Assembly: GCF_036373705.1 (NCBI RefSeq)
Contig: NC_089867.1
Location: 16,356,001 to 16,420,000 of the forward strand
From: Amia ocellicauda
Lineage: Eukaryota > Chordata > Actinopteri > Amiiformes > Amiidae
Direction: 5' to 3'
DNA: 64,000 nt
The notes below the pieces were generated by a model that was not told the DNA's origin, did not search any database, and saw only the letters and a list, made by a program, of their open reading frames with translations. The position numbers were made by a program, and so were the translations under genes. Numbering within the stretch: position 1 is the stretch's first letter; every line of letters starts with the position of its first letter. This document shows, piece after piece, positions 26,767 to 40,400 of this stretch.

Positions 26767-27409
26767 GCAAAGCAGCAAACTTTGTGCTGAAAGTGTCGAG
26801 CTGGGAGGAGAGGATGCGTTGCGTTGCGCTGTTAGTGTGTTTTCAGTTTGTAACCTGAAGTTCAGTCGGTCGGTCGGTCGGGCAGGTAGGCAGGACTGAC
26901 AGTCACAGTAACGGCGCTGCCCGTCAGCCAACGACGAACAATACAGAGGAAACTGAATAACTAAAATGTAGATTGCAGTCATTATATACACATTTATTTA
27001 TAATGTGTGCATGTTATGTGTATATTGATATGCAAATCTATAATGCGTGTGTATATATGTATATTTAACTTAAATATTACTGTATGTACATTGCATTGTG
27101 TACATATATAATGCAATGTATATAAGTACATATTTGAGTTAAATAAGTTTGCAGTAAGGATTTAAAGTTTTTTGTGTGTCTGTGAATCTGTGAGTAATGA
27201 GTGTAAAGTTGCCCAAGGCGGGGGTGGGGGGTCAAGGGAGGTTTGGGGGGGGTATTGTTAAGGACATCAGCAATAAAGAGGAGGATGCAGCTGAGTCCAA
27301 TAAACACTGAAGGGGGGGTGAGTCAGGGAGAGGGGGGGCTGATCAAACTCGAAATGACAAAAAACAATAAAAAAAAGAAAATTAGGGGCAACAAAAAAGT
27401 TCTTGTTGC

Positions 27410-27453
<44 letters not shown>

Positions 27454-28316
27454 CTCTAAAGTGCTTTGTTCTTGTGCAGTGGAGTCCTGGGCTGGGGGAG
27501 GGGGGGGGGTTAATGGCTCCCAGATGTGAGCTGTAAAAACATCTGGCTTCCTATAGTCACTCTGATGCACAGCAGGAATGTCGGCAGACACACACACTCA
27601 CACACACACACACACACACCATATGGAAAATCAATATATTTTAAATAGGTGGTAGAAATGTGTGATCCTTATATTTCTCATAAGACAAAATCGCCCCCTT
27701 TTTTGTATATTTAATACATATGGGATATATTTGAATGTATAAATATATCGATTTTATATGTTGAAAAGTATATATATTTGTTCCATATGGGACACACGCA
27801 CAATAACACACACACACACACACAGACACGTACGCTGACACACTCACACACATACACTGCTGTACAGCTGTAACTATTATTCAAGTCTTGGATCAGTGTG
27901 TCACCCAAATTAATAATAGTAAAAGTGACTGTTACTTGGCAATTTACAGTTAAATACAGCAGGGTCTCCAGCTCTGGTCCTGGAGAGAGACAGTACAGTA
28001 TTCATTCTCTCACCCTTTCTGTCTCCATCTCACACTCTCTCTCTCTCTCTTTCTCTCCCTCGTTCTTTCCCTCCCTCTCTCTGTGTTCAATGCTGTCAGG
28101 ACAACCCCAACAATGCCTCACATTTCTGTATTTATCTTACTGCAAACAAACTAATATTTTCCTTTCTCTCTGAGTCTGCCCCCCCCCTCTCTCTCTAGTC
28201 CACAATTGTTTTGGCTGAGGTTACAGGCACACTTGTGGGCTTGCGGTCAGGGCAGTTACGTACAGAGAGAGGGAGAGGGTTTGGCAGCAGTGTGGTTATT
28301 TGAGAGAGAGAGAGAG

Positions 28317-28350
28317 GGAGGAGGAGGAGGAGGAGGAGGAGGAGGAGGAC
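28317..28350 (+). repeat. (GGA)n microsatellite
   Basis: About nine GGA repeats follow a GA tract, upstream of the first coding exon of mfap2. Confidence 0.85.
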
Positions 28351-28786
28351 AGGGGGGGGGTCTGTCTTGGAATGCAGCCCCTAGCCTGTCTGCTTTCTCC
28401 TTTAGCAGGAAGAGACAGAGCAGGAGACAGATAGAAGGGGGGGTCAGATCGGCTGAAAGGGGGGAGGAGTAGGGACGGCAGAAAGAGAGGAGGAGAGGCA
28501 GGGAGAGAGAGGGTAAATGGAAATATACAGACTGCAGGTGCAGGTTTAGAGAAAGTCGGTGAGTCAGTCCGAGCAGAAGACACGTGTGAGTGAGTGTGAG
28601 TGTGTATATGCGTTGTGTGAGTGTGAGGCGTGCTGGACAGGGCAGGGACACAGACGGACACGGCTGGAAATGTGCTGAGGACACAGGCTCACCCCAGGAG
28701 TGCCCGCTGACAGCTAATGTACCCATCCCTCTCTCCTCTCTTCCTCAGTTCCAGTATTCTTCTACCTCCAGAGTTGCAGAGTGAAG

Positions 28787-30660
28787 ATGAGAGCCAGCAG
28801 CCTGCTCCTGCTCTGCCTGCCTGGTCAGTCACACTTTATATGCACATTCAGCGTGTCACATTGTATAGTGTCCCTCTGTCCCAGTGTGCCACGGTATATA
28901 ACGTCCCCCTGTTTTAGTATGTCAAGGTATATAGTGTCCATCTGTCACAGTGCATAGTGTCCCCCTATCTCAGTGTGACTCAGTTTATTGTGTCCCCCAG
29001 CCCTCCTACTGGCTCAGCAGCAGTATGAACACACAGATGAGTTCTACCCGAAGCAGTACAACCAATACAACCCCGTGGGTGAGAGAGCTGTCCCACCGCT
29101 CCATCCGTCTGTCAATATCAGTGTGTCTCTCTGTTGATCTCTCGCATTAACGGTTTTCTCTTCGTTCCACAGATGACTACAGTCCAGACTTGGAATACCA
29201 TGGTAGGTCTGACTGGAGAGCAAACATCTGTCTGTGAATGTGTGTCTGTCTGTATGTGTGTGTATTTGTGTCTCTCTGTCTGTATGTGTGTATCTGTCCC
29301 ATCTATCTGTTCATTATTATGAATATTTAGATAATATTCCTCTCATGAGGTTTCCTCTCTCTCTCCACCTCTGGCAGGGGGGGTGGGGGCTCCAGACTCT
29401 CTGCAGCAACAGATCCTGTGGAATCCCGAAGGTCAGGAGAACTTCCCCGTGATATCCGGTAAAACTATCCCATCTCTGACCCTCCACCTGTCCTTTCTCT
29501 GTCCCCAAATCTGTCCATCTGTCCCTCAACCCGTCCGTCCTCTGTCCCTGTGTCCTCCTGTCCCTCCACCTGTCCCTTCTCTGTCCCTTTTTTCCTCCTC
29601 TGTCCTTCTGACTATCCATCTGTCTGTTTGTCTGTCTAACTGCCTGTTTGTCTGTGTTTCAGAGGAGCTTCCAGAGACAGAGCCTACAGAGCCTGGTCCC
29701 CTGGGTGAGAGTGAGAGATTGATGCTGATTGCTGATACTGAAATCATAATAATGCCAGATGCATGATCAGTACAATGACAGTCTTCGAGGTTTACTGCCA
29801 AATTCAGCACATTTGATGTGTAATGCCCACATAATAGCCCTTGCCAGCAATATCTGGGCAAATCATTTTAACAACGCAGGCAAGCTGGTGGCAACCGTTT
29901 AAAAAATAGTGAAACATCACTCAATCAGAAAACTACATTTTAAAGACCACCTGACAGAAGCACTCCAACAAGAAGGCTGTGCTTCACCCATAAAGTTTCC
30001 CTGAGCCATGATGGGGCACTAAATTCCTAAAGCCTGAATCAATGCAAAAAGAAACACGTTTGTGTGTGCAGTAATGGTGTATGTGTATATACATATGTGT
30101 GAGTGTGTGTGCAGTAATGCTGTATGTGTGTGTGTGTGTGCATTAACGCTGTGTGTGTTGCAGACTGTCGTGAGGAGCAGTACCCTTGCACCAGGCTGTA
30201 CTCTGTGCACAAGCCCTGCCGCCAGTGTCTGAAGAGCCTTTGCTTCTACAGGTCAGCTGCCCGCCCCTGTATGCCATGCCTCCACTGCCACTGCTTCTTG
30301 TAGCTCCAGCAATTGTTAACACTTGCCTCTCTTTCTTTCTCTGTCTGTGACTATTATTGTCTGTCCAGCCTTCGGAGAGTGTACGTTGTGAATAAGGAGG
30401 TGTGTGTCCGCACGGTGTGTGCCCACGAGGAACTGCTCCGAGGTGAGTCCCCCCATCACTGACCGATGCATCTCTCTCTGCCACACTCTCTCAATGCCTC
30501 AGTCAATATATCGGTCGTTGGCTCCCCGGCTCACTCCATCTCCCCCTCTCCCACAGCTGACCTGTGCCGTGACCAGTTCTCCAGGTGTGGGGTGCTGGCA
30601 GTGAGTGGGCAGTGTGGCAGTGTGAGCTCATCCTGTGTGAAGAGCTGTGGGGGCTGTTAG
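28787..30660 (+). CDS. mfap2: Microfibril-associated glycoprotein 1 (MFAP2/MAGP-1), complete, 8 coding exons
   Basis: Secreted protein of fibrillin microfibrils that also binds TGF-beta/BMP family ligands (family knowledge). Coding exons: 28787-28823 (exon opens at 28749), 29001-29078, 29173-29202, 29378-29458, 29663-29704, 30164-30251, 30369-30442, 30557-30660; 177 aa (human 183). The signal peptide is MRASSLLLLCLPALLLAQ. An acidic, tyrosine- and glutamine-rich segment follows (QQQYEHTDEFYPKQYNQYN). Then comes the conserved ETEPTEPGPLDCREEQYPC junction and the matrix-binding cysteine-rich region (about residues 90-177). Its end, CRDQFSRCGVLAVSGQC to CVKSCGGC, is the ShK-like six-cysteine module. 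Most introns are phase 1, as expected for this family. It follows atp13a2 on the same strand and converges with crocc. Confidence 0.96.
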
Positions 30661-31305
30661 ACTGGAGCTGAGCCAGAGAGACCCTTGCACTCAGGACCAC
30701 CCTTTCCCCTCGCACCTGGGACCCTCCATATCTCCCCTCTCATTCCCCTCCTCTCTCCCCCTCTCCCTCTCTCTCAGTTTCCAATTCAACACAAACTTTA
30801 TTGGCGTGACTGAGTGACATCAGTGTTGCCAAAGCACTGACAGACAGGCCCTGTGCTCAGGAACAGGGCAATGGGGAACAATACATACAGTAGATATATA
30901 TTAGAAAATTAACAGGCATAGTTACACAAGTGATATTTAGATATAAGTGTTGTGTACACAGTATACACAGTGCTCTCTCCCCCTGTGTGTTCTTCAGAAT
31001 GAACCTGGTTATTGTACTGTATTGTATAGTACTGTATTCACATACCTGCATGGTGCTACAACCTAAGACCCCACCCCTTTCCTGACCCCACCCTCATCAT
31101 TCTCCTGGACCAATCCCTGTTCCTCTGTTGATAAAATAACTCCTCCCACTCCATGTCACAATCGTATCCATGACTCACCTCCCTTAAACCCGAAATGCCA
31201 TGCAAAGGGTTACACCTGTATTTGCATGGCCCCACCCATCGATCACATGACCACGCCCCACCCCCATCGGTGTGTCCGTATCTCAGTGTGGGCTATCTCT
31301 CTCCC

Positions 31306-31307
<2 letters not shown>

Positions 31308-31360
<53 letters not shown>

Positions 31361-31362
31361 TA
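31308..31362 (+). repeat. (TA)n microsatellite in the mfap2 3' flank or UTR
   Basis: An interrupted TA repeat of about 25 units. It lies between the mfap2 stop and the AATAAA at 31814, so it may be transcribed in the 3' UTR. Confidence 0.9.
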
Positions 31363-31813
31363 ATGCATATACATAGTGTTTATCCGTAACTGTATAACTT
31401 CACTGGTGCTATAAAGAACGGTACAGGAAAAGTTCAGATGCACATAACAGTCTGTATTCAGTCTGGCACTCTCTATATCTCTGTTAACTTTGTGTTTTTG
31501 TTATGGTACGGTTGCATTTTTTAATGATTTTTATCATGTTTTTTGTATATTATTATTAATAATTGTTATGAATTATATTCTGAATGCCCGGAGTTTGTCT
31601 CTGGCTATATCCCAAAGGCAGTTTTCTTGTTTTTTTTTTAAACAAAAATAATTGTGGACAGAATGTGGATCTGTGTACTGTGTATTCCTGTCCAGAGGGA
31701 CCTGTATTCATACTACTGCTTTGTGAAACTTTTTTATAATTATTATTATAATAATAATTAAGGAGAAAAAAGGGGTTGTATTGTTGATTGTAAAAATAAT
31801 GATTGTCTTTGAT

Positions 31814-31819
31814 AATAAA
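31814..31819 (+). terminator. Poly(A) signal candidate for mfap2
   Basis: AATAAA, 1.15 kb past the stop. It lies about 200 bp from the crocc poly(A) signal on the other strand, so the two transcripts end almost tail to tail. Confidence 0.45.
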
Positions 31820-32023
31820 TTTATCTTGAGACAACAGTAGCGGTGCTGTGTAAATGGTTTGTGTGTAGTGAACTCCCAGGGCCAACAGTAGGGGGCGCTG
31901 CACTGCATGGACACAGGGTATCTGGACAGTTCAGTAATGGACCACAGTGGGAGACGGCAGTAGCAGTGCTGTTACCATAGTGTGTGAGAGAAAGCACAAG
32001 AACATAGAGTTTAAAATCACACT

Positions 32024-32180
32024 TTTATTAAAAAATAACAAGGTGAGGGAGAGGAGAAGAGATGATGGTGGGGGGGATTTCCCTGAGCTCCTGTGGGACA
32101 AGTGACAAGGATGATGGAGACTTACCCAACACAGCGTGAGTTCAGGTAAAAAACACAAAATCAAAACGGCTTATTTTATT
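32024..32180 (-). terminator. Poly(A) signals for crocc
   Basis: AATAAA on the minus strand at 32175-32180 and 32024-32029, 400-560 bp past the crocc stop. Confidence 0.5.
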
Positions 32181-32581
32181 ACAACACACAACCCCAGACA
32201 CACAGGTCCCACTACAAACACCCCCTACAAACACTACCCCACCCACAACCCAGAGCCTTAGTACCCTAATCAATGTAAAAATAATTGCAGTAAGGATCAT
32301 TATAATAACATTGGGCATATGGTCAGAGGAGTGATTGTGTGGAGCATGTTATTGCTTGGTCATTAGAGCGCAACTCGACAACAAGATTGTTCACAGCAAA
32401 CAAACCATCGATTTTAAACTAAAGGTCAAACTGGTTCAGCTGCTAGAGGACACTGCAGGTCTCTCAGACAGCGCTGCGCATCCCTCCAGTGTGTGTCAGA
32501 GTGCTTGTGTATATGTGTCAGTGTTAATGTGTGTGTGTGTGTGCATTGTGCTCTCCGGGGTGCGGTTCCAGAGGGGGCTGC

Positions 32582-35500
32582 TCAGTTCCCAGACAGCACG
32601 GCGCTGGAGGAGAATAGGGGTTGGCGTCTGCGAATCTCCTGCTGAAGCTGCTCCTTCAGAGTGGACACCTGACAGACGGACAGACACACAGAGATCAGAG
32701 GGTTCTTCAATAAGGTAGTGCAGTGCAGTAGTGTAATATAACTGAGGACAGGTATAAACAGGTGAGTGCATACCTGCTCCTCCAGCCCTCGCACTCTCTG
32801 CCGGTGTGCTCTCTCCCTGCCCTCCAGGGTGCGCTCTGCCTCCCTCTGTGCCGCCCTCAGCCTGTCGGCCTCGCGCTGGGCCTCCTCCCGCTGCCTTGCC
32901 GCCTCCAGCACCCCTCCACCCTGCTCCATCTCCGCCAATTGGGCCTACACACATACACACACATGGGGAAGATGGTCAGGGTGATAGTCTATCCCTTTTG
33001 CCCCTTGTATAGTGGACAGGTGGACAGCCACACTGCTGCCCACTATACTGCCACTAGCTACCCAACTGCCCCAGAGACCAACTACCATAGCCAGCCACTG
33101 TGCTACCCCAGCTTATAACTACCCCAACTATAATTACTGCAGCTCCCACCTACTGCTACCTGCCCCCCTGGCCCCCTATCCCCCTATCCCAATGCTCACT
33201 CACCAGACACAGCTTAATCGTCCTCCTCATTCTCTTTAGTTCCTCCTTCACAGCACAGACAGCCAATAGAAACACAGAACCCCCATGCTGTCAGCCAATC
33301 ACTATGCACTGGAGACAGAGTGGAGGAACCAATCCTGTCCACGTTTCTGTACATCCAGCTGTCCTGTCTGTCAATCTGTCTTTTTCCGTTCTCTCTCTGT
33401 CATTTATCAGCCTACCTGCTTACCGACTTGTCATTGTGTCAATCTGTCAGTGTACATATTTAACTTCTCACTAATACATTCCTGCTTTCTTTCTCTCTCT
33501 CTCTCTCCCCCCCCCACCTCTCTCTTGAACAGGGCTGCAAAAACCCTGATGAGGAAAACAGCTGAGAAAACACAGACACTGAAATAAGAGAGAGAGAAAT
33601 AGAGAGAGGACCAGAGAGGGAGAGAGAAAGAGTGGGAGAAGGCAGGGACATGGTAGGTGAAAGGGAAAGTCCAGATAGACAGACAGACAAATGACATCCA
33701 CAGTACAGACAGACTTGCAGACACAATACAGAAGTACAGAGGAAGACAGACAGCACATCCCCACAGACAGGCACAGTACAGTACACGATGTCAGAGCACC
33801 CCCTACCTGCAGCAGTGAGACCTGGCGCAGGGCGTCCTGCAGCTCCAGCTCGGCACTGGACAGAGACCGGTCCAGTCTGCCCCGCTCGGCACACAGACGC
33901 ACACTGCCTTCCTCACACTGCAGCCTCTCCCGCTCCACCTGGGCAGAGAGAGGAGAGGGGGATGGGGAGTGGGAGCGGGAAACAAGACAGATACAGTTCA
34001 GAGAATGAGTGTCTCCTGCCCTCTGTCCTCTTCCTTTCCTCCTCTCCTCCCCCCCTCACCTTCTCCAGAGTGATCCTCAGTGCGTTCTTGTCTTTCTCCA
34101 GTCTCCCTGCCGCTCTCTCCGCCTCCCTCTTCTCACCCTCCAGCTGTGCCAGCGCCCGTTGCAGGCCGCGTAGCCTCTCTGTCCCCAGGGCCCGCTCTGC
34201 CTGCAGCCTCTCCACACTGCGCTGTGCCTCCTCCCCTGCCTGCACGCGCTCCCGCAGGGCCTGGGGGGGACATAAGGGGACATAGGTGTGGATGGGAGGA
34301 CAGATGGGGTAGGGACAGTGGACAGAAGGAACATGCAGGCTCACTCTCACTCCTCCTCTCCCTCCCTCTCTCTGACCTCCTGTGTGTGGCTCAGCTGTTC
34401 CTCCAGCTCCCTCCTGTTTTGCTCACTCTGGGCGATGTCATCCTGCAGGCTCTGCACGCGCTCAGTGAGGGCCGCCACGTTGCGCTTCCCCTCTGCCGCC
34501 GCCGCCCGAGCACTGTCCAGCCTCTCCTGCAGGGGGCGACATGCATCGTCACTCACAACACACGCACAGGGCGGGACAAGAGAGAGACGGAAACAGACAC
34601 AGAAAGATCCTGAAAGACACACTGCAGGAGAAAGACAGACAGACATAATGAAAGAGTGATTTATTGTGATAAAGGAGAGAGAATGAAAGAGTAATGAAAT
34701 GAAAGTGAGTGCGAGAGAGAAAGAGCGAGTGCTAGAGAGTGCTGTGTGAGTGTGTGACCTGTAGGAGGCGTCGCTCCTGCTCGCTGGTGCCCAGCGTCCT
34801 CTGCAGGCTGGCCAGGCGCTCCTCAGCGGCGCTCTGCTCGGCGCCAGTCTGGGCCAGGCTGTGTGCCAGGGCGTGCGCCCGCTCCGTCAGCGCCGCCTCG
34901 TTCTCCTGCGCTCGGCTCAGCGCCTGGGTCAGTCTGTCCACCTCCCTCTGCAGCGCTGCCGCCCGCTCCGCCCCCTCAGACACCTGCATCACACAAGCAC
35001 ACAACGACACAACGCTGACACACAGCACAGTGCAGCGCAATACTGATGCACACGTGCAGCCCACCCTGTTCCACCCAACCCCACCTCACCCTCACCCTGC
35101 CCCAGCAGTACCTGTGTGTTGAGGGCATCGATGCGTCCCTGTGTGCCCTGTACCTCGCTCTCCCGCTCCCCCAGCCCCAACTTCAGCCTCTGCAGCTCCC
35201 CCTCCAGGCTGCGCCGTGCCACCTCCAGCCTGGTGCCCCTCGCCTCCGCCACCTCCAGGGCCTCCCGCAGCCGGCGCCTCTCTGCCTCTAGCCGCGCCTC
35301 GCCCGCACGCAGCTTACTCACCTGCTCCTGAGAGACAGAGTGGAGGGAGCAGAGGGGAGTGAAGAGAGGAGCGGGGGGAGGGGGGAGACAATCGTGAAAT
35401 CTTAGGTTCCCACACAGAGGACACACTGACTCAATCAGACAGACTGAAGGACACACATACAGACAGACCACTCCTCTTCCCCAACCCCTTACTCTCTCTC

Positions 35501-35635
35501 CCCCCAATTGAAACTCAATTTCAAATTCAAAATGAGCTTTATTGGCAAGACAAGGTTTCACAAGTGTTGCCAAAGCATTTTCAGATACAGTAAAGAGAAT
35601 AGGGATTATTTCTCTCTCTCTCCAACCCAACCCAC

Positions 35636-35732
<97 letters not shown>

Positions 35733-37389
35733 CACTCAGCACAGTACAGTGGGAGCTGCAGCCAGCTGGCTCCAGACCAGAAGAAGAAGAGGAGAGAGGG
35801 AGGCCAGCAAAAGAGAGAGAGAAAGAGAAATATTCCCAAAGTAGTGAAGCATTATTTAATACAATAGAAAATGCCCATCCAACTTTTCAGAAAATAGAAA
35901 ACTCAGAAAAACTGTCTGTCCTCCTAGGTGAGGGACACACAACTCCACTGGCTGTCCAATATGAAAGACACACTGTGACATTCTGCACACGAGCACAGCT
36001 TGGGAGGACAGGAAATGTATGTTTTTCTTGGCACTGATTTATTTATTGAGATTTATTTTCTTATTACTTTTGTTGTTTGCTAATACAAAAATAAAAGAAA
36101 ATGTATATATACAGTGCCTACAGAAAGCCTTTTCACCTTTTGTGAAAAATGCATTAAAATTATCTACACATCCTGGGGATGGGTATAAATAATAATATTG
36201 GCCTTGAATATCCCTTAGAGCATGGTCAAGCAAGAAGGAGATTGATCAGAGAGGTTACCAGGAACCTCCCCAAATTTTATGTCCAAGACTGGTCAAAGTG
36301 TGTATGGGACAACAATATCCGAATCACTCCACAAATGTATGGTACTCAAGAACGCCACCTTGAAAAAAAAAACCACTTAGGAGATTCTGTAGCCATTTGC
36401 CAACACAGCGCATCACCCAAAGAACACCATCCCCACCGTGAAGCATGGGGGTGGCAGCAACATGATATGAGGATGTTTCTCATCAGCTGGGAATGGGGCA
36501 CTTGTCAGGGTAGAAGGGAAAATGAATGGTGTGAAGTACATAAAAGTCCTGCATATATTATTTTAATTTGTTGAATATTATTTAATCATTAACAGGATTA
36601 TTTTCCATTATTATAATTCTTGTTTTCAACCTACAATTAACCCCACTAATATGTGTGTCTTTGTGTGAGTGTGTTAGCTGCGTGTGTGTTAGGTATTTGT
36701 GCGAGTGTTACCTGTGCAAAGCGTCTCTGTGACTCTGTGCTGTGCAGGTTGCTCTCCAGCGCCCTCACTCTGTCGGTCAGGGCGCTGCGCTCTCTCTCCC
36801 CACGCCGCACTGCCTCCTCCTGCTGCTGCAGCGCTGCCAGGGCACAGCTGAGCCTGCTGTCCACATCACGCCTCCCTGCCACAGAGATGTACAATGACAC
36901 ACTGACAATACAGATACACACCAACACACTGACAATACAGACACACACATACACACACAGACACAGCAACAATACAGTCACACATTGACATACTGTCAAT
37001 ACAGACACACACAATAACACACCGACAATAGAGACACACACATTGACACACTGACTTACTGACACACACATGCACTGAGACTACATGAGTGTATTGCAGT
37101 ATGGTTTTGGGCAGTATAGTGTAATACAACACAGAACAATGCAGTGTTTTGAAATGCATAGCAGCAGAGTGTAATACAGTGCAGTGCAGTCTCACCCTCC
37201 TGGCTGTGGCTCAGTGTCTTCTCCAGCTGGCTGAGTTTGTGCTGCGCTGCGTCTCTCTCGCCCTCCAGCTCCCCCACCCGCCTGGACACGGCACACAGCT
37301 GGGCACGCACTTCATCCTGCAGACACACTGGCATTGGCATACTGACACACTGACATGTGCTCCCCCTCTCCCCCTCTCCCCCTCTCCCC

Positions 37390-37421
<32 letters not shown>

Positions 37422-40400
37422 GCGCCTCTCACCCTCTCTCTCTGGGTTTCTCTGAGCTCCTGTACGAAGTCTCTCAGGCCGCTGCGCACCAGCTCCGGGT
37501 CCAGGTTGGGTGGGGGGGCGTCGCTGCGCTCTGGGGAGGGGGGTCTTGAACCCGGGCTCCTCTCCGGGGTCTCGCTGCAGCCCTGGGGACTGCCCTGAGT
37601 CTCGTCCCAAACTGGAATACACAGAACAGATCACCGTCCCAAACTGGAATACAGCAGACCTGAAAACAGCCACAGCTCCCCCAGTCCTGTGACCCCCTCC
37701 TACCCCACTTGCAGTCCAGCCCTCCCCCTCCATCCACCAGCCCACACTGGCTGCCTGCCTCTCCTGCATGCCGTTAGCAGAGCCAGAGAGACACATGGTG
37801 GCAATACAGAGGAACTGCAGTGAGGGAGGGAGAGATTGAAAAACAGCTGGAGAACCGTTTGATGCAGCTTAATACAACTGCCATCTGTGGCCCGCTGCAG
37901 GAAGAAAATTACATTCTGTGCTCAACACAGCACAGCTCAGCACAGCACAGTGTTCCCATGGCTTCACAGTGATGATAATAATAAGGAGAAGGAGAATAAC
38001 ACCATCAATATTAACAGTAATAAAATGTTCCTACTCACTTTTAGGGGGTGACAGCGAGCGGCGAGGGGACAGGCTGCGCTGGTGGGGGTGGGTGGCAGGG
38101 CTCCTGCCACGGCCCCGCCCCCGTCCAGCCCCAATTCCGATGCCCAGCGTGCGGCTGAGAGCAGAGTGCAGGCTGGCAAGTTGGAACTCCAGCTCGCGGC
38201 GCCGCCCCTCGGCCCTGCCCAGCTCCGCCTCCAGCCCAGCCAGCCGCCCTCCCGCGGCACTGAGCTCCAGCCCCCGCTGTGCCAGCTCTGCCTGCACAGC
38301 CTCTGCACGCTTGGTCAGCGCCCGTGCTTCCTCCTGCAGCGCCCGCTCTGTGGCCCGTTCCTCCTCCAGTTGCCCCAGCAGCTCGCGCTCACGCCCGCGC
38401 CACTCCACCTCCAGCTCCGCAACCCGGCCCTGCAGAGACAGACCCTGGGGGGGCACAGGACGGCAGGTCAGAGGGGCTCCCGCACACTCTCACTCACTCT
38501 GTACTCAAACAGGCTGTCTCACCTTCTCCCTCACTCTCTGCCCCTTTCTCTCCATACCTGCCCCTCTCTCCCTCCTCACCTCTTTCTTTGCGCTGTTCCT
38601 GGCTGCCTCAGCCTCGCTGAGCCTCTGTTTGAGACTGAACACCTCCCTCCGCGACTCCTCCTCGCGCTGCTCCCCCAAAACTGTGCGTGCCTGTAGCTCT
38701 GACACCTCGGCACTGCGCTGCTCCCGCTCACTGTCCAGAAGCTTCACCTGCAAACACACACACACACATACATGCATGACAGACACATAGACAGACAAAC
38801 AGCACAGGGGACAGGGAGAAAGAAACAGAATAGCAGATTTTGTTACTCATGTCTCAGGTGTCTGCGTGTCTATGTCAGTCAATCAATCAATTTTCATTTG
38901 TATAGCGCCCATTGCAAGGTAGCCACAGAGCGCTTTACAGAGTAATAAACATACTACAACAAACATACAGCAAAATAAAATAATAAAATGTGTCTCCGTG
39001 TGTCCATATGTGTATCTGATTGTGTGTTTCTGTGCCTATTTGTCACTGTAAGTCTGTGTCTATGTGCGTTACCTGTCTGCGCAGCTCTTGCAGCTCCCTG
39101 CGCGCCTCCAGCCGTGACCTCTCGACCTCCCTCAAGGCAGCCCGCAGCTCGCTGACCTCCCGCTCGGCAGATGCCCGTGCCTCCTCCAGCACCGCCAGCC
39201 TCTGCTCCCTCTCCTCACACTGCCTGCGCACACTGACCAACCGGGGGGGGTGTGGGGAGAAACAGTTAAGAGTTCCTTTAGTCACTGGGCAACAGAGAGA
39301 AAATCACACACACTTACACACACACACCTGATCCTGTCACTCTCTGTGCTCCTCAGTGTGTCTCTGAGCTGAGTGTTGGAGGTCTGCAGGGTCTCTTTCT
39401 CCTTGGTGACATCACTCAGAGCCCTCCGAAGCTCTGCCACTTCCCGCCGCAGCCCCTCCCCCTCACTCTGGCATTCCCTGATTCGCCGCTCCGCTTCCAG
39501 CTGCTCCCTCCGCAGCAAATCACGGCTCTCCTCGCTCACAGACATCGCACCGCGAGCCTCTTCCAGCTGGGGAGGAGTGCAGGTAGGTCAGAGGTCACAG
39601 CTGCTCAGCACTGCCCCCTCCCTCTATATCCAGTATTGCTTCAGTACTCGCACACCCCCAGCCAACACTGCCCCTGTCCCCTCACTCACCTCTCTCAGTG
39701 TGCAGTCCCTCTGTCTCTGCAGGTCTTTGCAGCTGTCCTGCAGGCTGCGCAGCTCTCTCTGGTGCGCGCTCACTGTGTCCTCCAGCTGCCCCCGCAGCTC
39801 CTGCAGCTCACCAGAGAGGGCGCTCACAGCACCCTGAGACACACATACACACACACACACACACACATACAGATACAGATACACAATGACAATGTTAAGT
39901 GCAGCGTTCAGTCTGTGCAGTGTGTACAATGTGACTGGAGTATGCTGTCTTACCCGGTCCTTCTCCTGCTGGCTCTGGGCCTCCCTCCTGGCCTTCTCTA
40001 GCTCCAGAATGGCAGTGCCCAGCTCTGCCTGCAGGGCGACGACGCGCTCATTGAGCACCGCCTTCTCTGCTTCCTTCAGGGACAAGGCCTGGGGGGAGCT
40101 CTCTCAGTATCAGCAACATGAATATGGTCACTATCTCTCTCTTTCCCTTTCACCCAGTCTCCCGCCCTCCCTTCCTATCACTCACTCCTTCCCCCTCTCT
40201 GTCTCTCTCTCATTGTGTACCTGTTGCTTGTCGCTCTCTGCCTGCAGTAAGCCCTGGTCTCTGTCCTGCAGCAGTGCGCTCAGCTCCTCCCTCAACTCCT
40301 CCATCTCTGCCTCTTGCCTCTGCGCCGCCTCCTCTGCCTCCTGCCTCAGCCTCCTCAGCGCCTCATCCCGCTCCGCCTCCAGACTCACCCGCAGCGCCTC

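Noticed and set aside
34989-35735. 248-codon minus-strand frame starting in ERERER repeats
   Set aside because: The N-terminal half is the (CT)44 microsatellite read on the other strand. Only 35112-35327 is a real crocc exon.
36179-36574. 131-codon plus-strand frame as a host gene
   Set aside because: It is the decayed Tc1-like transposase DNA read in one frame.
37056-37796. 246-codon minus-strand frame through the crocc 37.4-37.6 kb exon
   Set aside because: It is the shifted frame of that exon plus flanking intron; the crocc phase and similarity to human rootletin use the other frame.
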